Part shown: piece after piece, positions 1 through 5,365 of the stretch
How the letters are laid out: each line of letters starts with the position of its first letter
How positions within the stretch are numbered: the stretch's first letter is position 1
NCBI GenBank assembly: GCA_050292445.1
Contig: JBNKLQ010000322.1
Span: forward strand, 1 to 6,276
DNA from: Leptofilum sp050292445
GTDB lineage: Bacteria > Chloroflexota > Anaerolineae > Promineifilales > Promineifilaceae
Length of the DNA: 6,276 bases
Reading direction: 5' to 3'
Translations under genes and position numbers: made by a program
Notes under the pieces: model-generated
What the model was told of the DNA's origin: nothing
Seen by the model: the letters and a program-made list of their open reading frames with translations, nothing else
Database searches by the model: none

Positions 1-601
1 GGCTTATGCTCCGGTTGCTGACTACCCCGATGGGCACGATGATTTTCCCATTGTGGACGTGACACAGGCGGAGGCGTATCTGTTCTGCGATTGGCTGTCG
101 GAGAAAATTGGTGTGCCGGTAACATTGCCGACGGAGTTTCAATGGGAAAAAGCGGCGCGGGGGGTGGACGGCCGTATCTATCCCTGGGGCAACACAAAAC
201 CCCGTCCCGAAATTCAGTGGCAGGCCACCTTTCCCGTTAGGCCCGCCAGCTATTTGTTTAGCCTGCTGGTAAAGCCGCGCCGCGAGTGGGCGCGGGCAGG
301 CTGGTATTGGCGCAACGGCTATCCGCTGCCGGTCGGCTCCCTTCCGCAAAACGTGTCGCCCTACGGCTGCGTAGACATGAGCGGCAATATTTGGGAATGG
401 ACCAGCAGCCTGTACAATCCAGACTTGCCCGGTTTTCACGTGGTGAAAGGTGGCTCCTGGGGCTACACCATCCACCACGCGGCGTGCAACGTACGCAGCG
501 CGTGCAGCGTGACCACCCCCAGCCGTGATTATCACGCGCAGGGAACAGGGTTTCGGGTGATGGCACTGGCAAAGCCGGAGTCTGTAAAAAATGATAAGTA
601 A
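1..601 (+). CDS. FGE-sulfatase (SUMF1-like) domain protein, C-terminal part, 5' truncated by window edge
   Basis: The reading frame is open from base 2 with no stop before 601 (199 visible residues), so the gene starts upstream; the GTG at 53 is an internal valine in the family's 'FPIVDVTQAEA' segment, not a start. Visible family landmarks are LPTEFQWEKAARG (about residues 42-54 of the fragment), YPWGN (60-64), GCVDMSGNIWEW (122-133), VKGGSWG (148-154) and the terminal GTGFRVM (181-187). These are hallmarks of the formylglycine-generating-enzyme fold, a C-type-lectin-like domain. True FGE activates sulfatases by oxidising a cysteine to formylglycine and uses a cysteine pair shortly after GGS. 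Here only one of the two positions seems to carry Cys (C162); the position about five residues earlier is Ile, so a non-enzymatic binding role is possible. Such domains are often the C-terminal part of larger kinase, caspase-like or NTPase proteins, and the missing N-terminus prevents a choice. It is followed after 8 bases by the next gene. Domain call is strong; function uncertain. Confidence 0.9.
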   Translation, partial: AYAPVADYPDGHDDFPIVDVTQAEAYLFCDWLSEKIGVPVTLPTEFQWEKAARGVDGRIYPWGNTKPRPEIQWQATFPVRPASYLFSLLVKPRREWARAGWYWRNGYPLPVGSLPQNVSPYGCVDMSGNIWEWTSSLYNPDLPGFHVVKGGSWGYTIHHAACNVRSACSVTTPSRDYHAQGTGFRVMALAKPESVKNDK

Positions 602-609
602 AAAATAAA

Positions 610-867
610 ATGGACCAACTCAATCTCATCATCATTGCGCTTGTTTTGCTAGGCACGGCCGTTTTCATCTACCGCCGCTTACCGAGGGAGCTAACACGCT
701 GCCCGCAGTGTGGCTATGCGCAACCGCCTGGGGAGTGGCCCACCAAAAATCAGCGACGGCACGTGAACGGTCGTTACACCATCACCCCCTTACCCACCTG
801 CCCGCAATGTAATTTTGTTTATGAAGAATTGAAATCGTCAAAGCCACCAAAACGGCCGTTAAAATGA
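610..867 (+). CDS. Small membrane-anchored double-CxxC (zinc-ribbon-like) protein
   Basis: This 85-residue protein has one predicted membrane segment at residues about 5-21 (LIIIALVLLGTAVFIY), followed by basic residues (RR at 22-23), which suggests N-out/C-in or a simple N-terminal anchor with a cytoplasmic tail. The tail carries CPQCG at 31-35 and CPQCN at 64-68, two CxxC knuckles about 30 residues apart, as in a zinc ribbon. The C-terminus is lysine/proline rich. I do not recognise a named family. No Shine-Dalgarno is visible before the ATG (the upstream bases are A-rich: gtaaaaaataaa). The gene lies 8 bases after the FGE-like gene and its TGA overlaps the ATG of the next gene (ATGA at 864-867), so it is probably co-transcribed and translationally coupled to the nucleotidyltransferase. 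Its real status is supported by the tight packing and the symmetric CPQC motifs; a role in metal-dependent structure or protein contact is inference. Confidence 0.8.
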   Translation: MDQLNLIIIALVLLGTAVFIYRRLPRELTRCPQCGYAQPPGEWPTKNQRRHVNGRYTITPLPTCPQCNFVYEELKSSKPPKRPLK

Positions 868-2066
868 CACAAGATCTCAACCAACGTCCCCAACTTTCGC
901 CCGATAGGGTGATGGCTGTCACCAACACACTGGCCCGCTGGCTGCCTGGTGGAGAAGAAACGGCCGTTGCCCTCTGGTCGCCAGCAGAGTGGGAAGCGGC
1001 GCTGTGGGCAGTGTATTGGCAGAACGCCCTGCCCTGGCTAGCCAATCGGGTAGCCGAGACTGGTATCGAGTTGCCTGAGGAGGTGAACGGCCGTCTGCAA
1101 ACCATCAATACCGCCAGCCGGGAACGAACCCGGCGAATGCTGGACGCCTGCACCGAAATTTTGGCCGCGTTTCGGCTGGCAGGCATTGAAACGATTTTGC
1201 TCAAAGGCGCAGTGCTGGCACCACTCATCTACCCAGACCCGTTGCAGCGCCCACTAGCCGACCTGGATTTACTCATCCAAGCCAAAGATGTGGCGGCCAG
1301 CCGGGAAATCATGCTGAAGCAGCTTGGCTATCGGTATTACTCCCGCTCGGCAGAGGATGAAGTGTACTTGCGCGGCGAGCGCAAGGAAAATATCTGGGCA
1401 CCAGACAACGTGCATCCGGTAGAGATTCATTTCACCTTGCGTGAGGAGTATGCGGGGATTGGGTATGAGTTGGCGGAAATCATGTGGCAGGAAAGTGCGG
1501 AACGGCCGTATTGGCAAAACACAACTGCTCGCATTCCCCATCCCGCTGCCCTGCTGCTGCACGTTTGCGCCCACGCCAGCAGCGATTGGCTGATTCAGCG
1601 GGGCCGGCTGATGCACATCGACGACATCCGCAAGCTGTGTGCCCAAATGCAGCCAGCCGATTGGCAAACATTTAGTCGATTGGTGCAGCCTAGCACTGCC
1701 CGTTTTATCTTTCCAGCCCTTGCTTTTGTGCAAAAATATTCGCCGCTGCCCATTCCGGAAGCCATCATAAAGTCACTACGCGAAGATTGCCCGGCTGCGC
1801 TGCTATCTTGGCTGGATCAAACAGAAATAGCCACCGCGTCTGAATCAAACTCAACTGACCGCAGTGGCATCGGCCTGAAAATTGCCCATCGCCTATCCCG
1901 CTCCAGGCTAGACAGGACGCACTTTTGGCTGCGCTCCTTTTTCCCCCGTCGATTCAATTTGGCCAAGCGGTATCCCAGGCTAGTGGAAACGCCTCTGTGG
2001 CCACTGGCTTATCTGCTCATCAATACCGACCGTCTGAGGCACATGATACGGAAAGTAATTGAGTAA
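864..2066 (+). CDS. Nucleotidyltransferase family protein (NTP_transf_5-like)
   Basis: The 400-residue protein shows the signature of the uncharacterised nucleotidyltransferase family usually described as NTP_transf_5. It has an LKG motif at 113-115 (GIETILLKGAVLAPLIY), RPLADLDLLI at 129-138 with the metal-binding dyad D133/D135, and a likely third carboxylate E187 in HPVEIHF (184-190). A helical C-terminal half includes LLHVCAHASSDWL (231-243) and RGRLMHIDDIRKL (246-258), matching the family's conserved His/Asp helical segments. Members are predicted to transfer a nucleotide to an unknown substrate and often sit in RiPP/lasso-peptide, PqqD or polysaccharide clusters; that context is known for the family, but no precursor or PqqD gene is visible here. 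The N-terminal 1-90 is helical and not assigned. The ATG start overlaps the previous stop by four bases and has no Shine-Dalgarno; the 10-base palindrome AACGGCCGTT ends four bases upstream of it. All catalytic acids expected for activity appear present. Confidence 0.85.
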   Translation: MTQDLNQRPQLSPDRVMAVTNTLARWLPGGEETAVALWSPAEWEAALWAVYWQNALPWLANRVAETGIELPEEVNGRLQTINTASRERTRRMLDACTEILAAFRLAGIETILLKGAVLAPLIYPDPLQRPLADLDLLIQAKDVAASREIMLKQLGYRYYSRSAEDEVYLRGERKENIWAPDNVHPVEIHFTLREEYAGIGYELAEIMWQESAERPYWQNTTARIPHPAALLLHVCAHASSDWLIQRGRLMHIDDIRKLCAQMQPADWQTFSRLVQPSTARFIFPALAFVQKYSPLPIPEAIIKSLREDCPAALLSWLDQTEIATASESNSTDRSGIGLKIAHRLSRSRLDRTHFWLRSFFPRRFNLAKRYPRLVETPLWPLAYLLINTDRLRHMIRKVIE

Positions 2067-2092
2067 TTCGACAATTACCAAATTACTCAATT
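2057..2092 (+). repeat. Perfect 12-bp inverted repeat over the nucleotidyltransferase stop codon
   Basis: AATTGAGTAATT (2057-2068) is exactly complementary to AATTACTCAATT (2081-2092), with a 12-base loop. The left arm contains the TAA stop of the nucleotidyltransferase gene (2064-2066). The stem is 12 bp but has only three G/C pairs and is followed by tttcccaatt rather than a clean U tract, so it is a weak terminator at best. It may instead stabilise mRNA ends or attenuate between the nucleotidyltransferase and the ABC ATPase. 'aattac' recurs at 2073, 2081 and 2097, giving the intergenic stretch a repetitive look. Confidence 0.65.
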
Positions 2093-2110
2093 TCCCAATT
2101 ACAAAACAAT

Positions 2111-3073
2111 ATGGACGAAATCATCCAAGTAAAAAATCTGAGCAAAACATACCAGAGCCGGGGCAAGGCGGTTACGGCCGTTTCTAACGTCACTTTCTCC
2201 GTGAACCAGGGCGAACTGTTTGGCCTGTTTGGACCAAATGGCGCGGGAAAAAGCACCATCGTGCGCATGCTCACCACCCTGCTGGCACCAACCAGCGGCA
2301 CGGCAACGGTGAATGGCTTCGATGTAGTGCAGCAAGAGATGCAGGTGCGGGCGTCGATTGGTTTGGTAACGGCGGATGAACGTTCTTTTTACGGCCGTCT
2401 CACCGCCCGCCAAAATTTACAGTTCTACGCCGCCATGCAAAACGTACCGCGCAGCCGAATCGGAACGCGAATCAAGGATGTCCTGGACTTGTTTGGTTTG
2501 AGTCACAAAGCCGACGCCGCTACCCAATCCCTCTCCACCGGGCAAAAGCAGCGGCTCAACATGGCCCGCGCCCTCATCCACAATCCACCCATTCTGTTTT
2601 TGGATGAGCCGACCAAGAGCATGGACGTGCAAACCAGCGATTTTGTAAAAAAATTAATTCGTGAGGAACTGGTCAACAAAATGGGCAAAACTGTCATGTT
2701 TATCAGCCATGAGCTGTACGAGATGGAGAATTTTTGTGACCGGGTGATTATTTTGGCCAGCGGCACGGTGCAGGCGGTGGGCACACCGGCTGAACTTGGC
2801 GCGTTGTTACCCCGCCGCGCTTTATTCCGGTTAGTGGTGGAAGGGGATGCAGATAAGTTGGCAGCCAATTGGCGGTCTTTATCGGGCGTAGAATCTGTCG
2901 CTGAAATATCGCGGGGAGCGGCCACGACCACGTTTGACGTGGCGTTAGAAGATGAGCGGGTTTGGTTTGCAGTGGTGGAGGTGATTCAGGGGGGAAACGG
3001 CCGTCTGGAAAGCTACCACCGCGCCGATGATGAATCCTTACGCCGCATCGTCGCCCATTTCAGCCAAGAATGA
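2111..3073 (+). CDS. ABC transporter ATP-binding protein (ABC-2/NatA-DrrA type exporter)
   Basis: This 320-residue cytoplasmic ATPase energises an ABC-2 exporter. In order it shows Walker A GPNGAGKST (41-49), LTARQNLQFY after the Q-loop region (97-106), the ABC signature LSTGQKQR (141-148), Walker B ILFLDEP (161-167) with catalytic E166, the D-loop SMD (170-172) and the switch histidine H200 (ISHE). The usual Q-loop glutamine is replaced in IGLVTADERSFY (83-94), a pattern seen in a NatA-like subgroup that reads 'xDERSFYxRLT'. Residues about 235-320 form a C-terminal regulatory-type domain. The ATG start has no clear Shine-Dalgarno; the upstream intergenic is 44 bases. A permease would be expected directly downstream; instead a reversed two-gene unit follows and the permease appears at 5366. 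The final 36 bases overlap the 3' end of the opposite-strand gene. Substrate is unknown. Confidence 0.95.
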   Translation: MDEIIQVKNLSKTYQSRGKAVTAVSNVTFSVNQGELFGLFGPNGAGKSTIVRMLTTLLAPTSGTATVNGFDVVQQEMQVRASIGLVTADERSFYGRLTARQNLQFYAAMQNVPRSRIGTRIKDVLDLFGLSHKADAATQSLSTGQKQRLNMARALIHNPPILFLDEPTKSMDVQTSDFVKKLIREELVNKMGKTVMFISHELYEMENFCDRVIILASGTVQAVGTPAELGALLPRRALFRLVVEGDADKLAANWRSLSGVESVAEISRGAATTTFDVALEDERVWFAVVEVIQGGNGRLESYHRADDESLRRIVAHFSQE

Positions 3074-3937
3074 CTCATAGCCCGACCAAAATTCATCTTT
3101 CGGCAATGCTTTCCCACACTGTTTAATTAACTCAAGAAGCATTCCTTGACGCTCGAAGTGCAAGATCAGAGAAATAACTTTAGCCTCCAGTGTGTCACCT
3201 TTAAGATTTTCATAATCCAAATCAAATTTTCTTAAGTCAAAACACAACGTTCTGAGGCCATCCATGTCAAAACTGGCAGCCAGTTTTTGGCGCAATTCTG
3301 TATCGCCGAAAGAATGTTCTTGTTGAGTTGACTGTTCATCACTTGTTTCTTGCGACAAACCAAACCACTTCTGAAGATGACCAACCAGGGACGTTATATC
3401 TGTCTCCTTGAAAGTTTGAATTACATCATCAAGCAAGAATTCAACTTTTTCAAAACATTTACGGTCTTCGATCCACTGCCTACGCACCTCTTTGTAGGCA
3501 AATGCAGAATTTATTGAGTACGAGAAAACAAATATTGATTTGTAATGCTCAGATAATAAAGCACCAAAGTTTTTGAACTGTAAAAAATAGATGGGATCCT
3601 TATCCTGAATTATATTTTCATCAAGGTAACCTAATACAATTTTATTTGTTGCAGTCATTATCTCATGATGCTCAAGCTCCATTCCTGTAGTAGGATCTGT
3701 TGTTTTTGTTGGCTCCAATTGTAGACCCAACGTTTCTAAAGCCTGTGCTAGAATTTGGACGATTTCGTCTGGTAGACGAAAATCGGTTAAAACTGTGTAC
3801 ATTCTTTGTATGGGCTCATGTGCAACAGCTTTTGCCACTTTTGAATCCGATGGGAGACCAGTTTTATTAAGATAACTCTTACCAAATTGGGTAAGGCCTT
3901 GTTCGAAACTTGATTTTTGAGGTGACAAATTATTCAT
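3038..3937 (-). CDS. Putative effector-associated (EAD-type, Death-like) domain protein, second gene of the minus-strand unit
   Basis: From the ATG at 3937 this gives 299 residues. I prefer this start to the ATG at 3949 because GGAG lies six bases upstream of it, within the preceding gene, and it gives an 8-base ATGAATAA overlap with that gene's stop, typical of coupling. Residues 1-190 are a soluble, mostly helical region I do not recognise. A Q/S/E-rich linker (about 195-210) leads to residues about 213-279, TELRQKLAASF ... LRTLCFDLRKFDLDYENLKGD ... KVISLILHFERQGMLLELIK. This pattern (L..LcfDl..dYe.L.g...aKv..Li.hfeR.G.l.eLi) resembles the short helical effector-associated/Death-like adaptor domains of bacterial NTPase-dependent conflict systems, which recruit effectors by like-with-like contact. 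The exact EAD subtype cannot be fixed by eye. The last 11 residues (from the S before FLAEMGDDAA) are encoded antisense to the ABC ATPase 3' end, which suggests an original stop was lost or the tail acquired at the junction. Gene is low in G+C compared with its flanks. Confidence 0.75.
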   Translation of the reverse strand: MNNLSPQKSSFEQGLTQFGKSYLNKTGLPSDSKVAKAVAHEPIQRMYTVLTDFRLPDEIVQILAQALETLGLQLEPTKTTDPTTGMELEHHEIMTATNKIVLGYLDENIIQDKDPIYFLQFKNFGALLSEHYKSIFVFSYSINSAFAYKEVRRQWIEDRKCFEKVEFLLDDVIQTFKETDITSLVGHLQKWFGLSQETSDEQSTQQEHSFGDTELRQKLAASFDMDGLRTLCFDLRKFDLDYENLKGDTLEAKVISLILHFERQGMLLELIKQCGKALPKDEFWSGYESFLAEMGDDAA

Positions 3938-5159
3938 TTCGTACTCCATTTTCTACTGGAGACTTTATTGATGACATGTTCACAGAGCTGTTCAGTAACG
4001 GTGAAAATAATGTTTTCACCGTTGTCTGCAATGCTTGCTCACTAGTATCCTGTGTAAGCAATTCATAAACTTTCCCACCTGTTAGTTGAATCACTTTGAT
4101 GTTGTGGCTCTCAGCAAAGGCAAATAAGGTGTCATCTGCCACGACATCCACGAGCACAAAAACAGCCTCAACGGGAGCTGGCAACCTCAATACATCCTTC
4201 AGATACCAAACGGCCGTGTGAAATTCAGATACCGTAATCCAATCGGGAGAATGAGCTGACTCTTCACCAGTCGTCACGTCAATCACCATGCTGCTACTCT
4301 CATTTCGGGCAACAAGATCAATACTGGCCGTCATTTGGTCAGAGATAGCAACCTCCCGTGTGGGTTCATTTTTTATTTCGTCAAGGGCTTGAACCTCATA
4401 CCCAAATGGCTGGAGCAGCCGGACAATTGCTTTATTCATAACCTCAACACCGCGCGACATTTCCGGCTCCCGCAACCAAAGCCAGGCACTTATACTGATA
4501 AAAAACATATAAAAGACAATGACAAATAAACCCATGAGAAATTCATTACGAATATTAAGTGCTCCATTGTCGCTTATATTGGAGCCCACGGTAAAAAAGG
4601 TAACCGGAAGAATTAGAATAATAAAAATGAATGATAAGATGATCCCCCGCTTGATGAGCCATTTCTTCCCAGTTGCAGATATTTGGGCAAATGCAGATTG
4701 GTTGCCTACCTTTGGATAAAGTTGATTTACCAAGTGCCGCCAATTCATGCTCACTAAAAATACGATGCTACCGAGTAAAAGCAATACAAAAACTACGTTA
4801 GCAAAGTTATACGCATCTCCCCCATATTCCCCATCCACGCCAACTAAAAAAGCTAAGCCATATAGTGCCCACCGAACCAGCCAAAGCACAATAGCTATCA
4901 GAACGGATGGGTAAAAAGCGCCCAAGGTTGATAAAAAGAGTTCCAGCCAGCGGGGTTTCGCCTCACTTACTCTTTTTTCCCTGGCAAACATGAAGATTAA
5001 TAAAACCAAAACGAGTAGAGGTGTCAAAAATAATGCCCAGTAAGCAGATAGCACAATGATAAGAACCAAAAAGGGGATGGTTGAGGTAAAGCCTATTAAA
5101 AAAAATAAGAAAATTCTGTTAACCGATGTCTTTGTGGAGGTTACATTTTTAGTAGACAC
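3930..5159 (-). CDS. Six-TM membrane protein with C-terminal Mrr-like PD-(D/E)xK-type domain
   Basis: The 409-residue protein starts at a GTG (5159) with GGAG nine bases upstream. Six hydrophobic segments are visible at about 15-37, 39-59, 84-106, 118-138, 172-193 and 208-229. The cytoplasmic-type C-terminal region (about 236-370) reads like a restriction-endonuclease fold of the Mrr class: a helix with LLQPFGYEV (248-256), IDLVARN (280-286) with D281, VIDVTT (292-297) with D294 thirteen residues later, and a closing segment LFAFAESHNIKVIQLTGGKVYELL like the Mrr 'A...A..xgI.LIdG..L' ending. The third position of the (D/E)xK motif is T296 instead of lysine, so catalysis may be altered or lost. 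A serine/valine-rich tail of about 35 residues follows. It is the first gene of the minus-strand pair, overlapping the EAD-type gene by 8 bases, so the two products probably work together. Membrane-tethered nuclease-like plus adaptor is a defence-like arrangement, by inference. No named family recognised for the membrane part. Confidence 0.8.
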   Translation of the reverse strand: MSTKNVTSTKTSVNRIFLFFLIGFTSTIPFLVLIIVLSAYWALFLTPLLVLVLLIFMFAREKRVSEAKPRWLELFLSTLGAFYPSVLIAIVLWLVRWALYGLAFLVGVDGEYGGDAYNFANVVFVLLLLGSIVFLVSMNWRHLVNQLYPKVGNQSAFAQISATGKKWLIKRGIILSFIFIILILPVTFFTVGSNISDNGALNIRNEFLMGLFVIVFYMFFISISAWLWLREPEMSRGVEVMNKAIVRLLQPFGYEVQALDEIKNEPTREVAISDQMTASIDLVARNESSSMVIDVTTGEESAHSPDWITVSEFHTAVWYLKDVLRLPAPVEAVFVLVDVVADDTLFAFAESHNIKVIQLTGGKVYELLTQDTSEQALQTTVKTLFSPLLNSSVNMSSIKSPVENGVRNE

Positions 5160-5365
5160 TACTTACATCTCCAAATTCTGACGGGGCGCACGAGGGGAGC
5201 TAAAATATGATGATCCATAATAAAAGTTCTTAAGATATGCGGGATCTTGTTTTATTTTTATTGTTGTGTTTAACAGCTACGTGATAGTACCACAGTTTAT
5301 ATTTGATTGCCCCACAATTGTTAAATTTGCCATCTTATCCGATGTACAGCAAAATCCAGGTTAAA
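5160..5365. promoter_or_regulatory. Divergent intergenic region between the minus-strand cassette and the ABC-2 permease
   Basis: This 206-base stretch, AT-rich over most of its length, must carry the leader of the minus-strand pair and, if not transcribed from further upstream, a promoter for the permease. GGAG for the minus gene lies at 5169-5172 (minus strand). The 8-base palindrome TCTTAAGA (5228-5235) overlaps a small hairpin, AAGAT (5232-5236) with ATCTT (5244-5248), followed on the plus strand by a T-rich run (gttttatttttattg); this could be an operator or a weak terminator. TATATT at 5298-5303 resembles a -10 box for the permease, but no good -35 sits 16-18 bases upstream (TTAACA at 5270 is 22 away). 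No gene is seen here. Confidence 0.4.

Noticed and set aside
53..55. GTG at 53 as the start of the first gene
   Set aside because: The frame is open to the left edge and the residues before it fit the FGE-like domain, so the gene is truncated by the window.
258..668. Minus-strand open frame opposite the FGE-like gene
   Set aside because: Antisense to a recognised domain, low-complexity Arg/Pro/Ser-rich composition, no family resemblance.
782..1733. Minus-strand open frames at 782-1228 and 1269-1733
   Set aside because: Antisense to the nucleotidyltransferase, whose motifs are clear; no domain pattern of their own.
2083..2931. Minus-strand open frames opposite the ABC ATPase
   Set aside because: They mirror a strongly conserved ATPase gene and show no independent signal.
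3938..3949. ATG at 3949 as the start of the EAD-type gene
   Set aside because: It has a poorer upstream match than ATG 3937, whose GGAG lies between the two ATGs at good spacing; the difference is four residues and not certain.
4335..4743. Small plus-strand frames at 4335-4529 and 4519-4719
   Set aside because: Antisense to the membrane segments and nuclease-like region of the minus-strand gene; no RBS or family match.
5228..5262. Hairpin plus T-rich run as a rho-independent terminator
   Set aside because: The stem is only 5 bp and AT-rich and no plus-strand gene ends nearby; kept only as a note in the intergenic entry.
3060..5310. Target-site duplication, inverted terminal repeats, tRNA attachment site or transposase at the cassette edges
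   Set aside because: I compared both edges by eye and found no convincing matching repeats and no recombinase or tRNA gene, so the transfer mechanism is unassigned.
5303..5365. TTG at 5303 or ATG at 5342 as the permease start
   Set aside because: No ribosome-binding site at either, and the added 21 residues do not resemble the family N-terminus; ATG 5366 gives the usual length.
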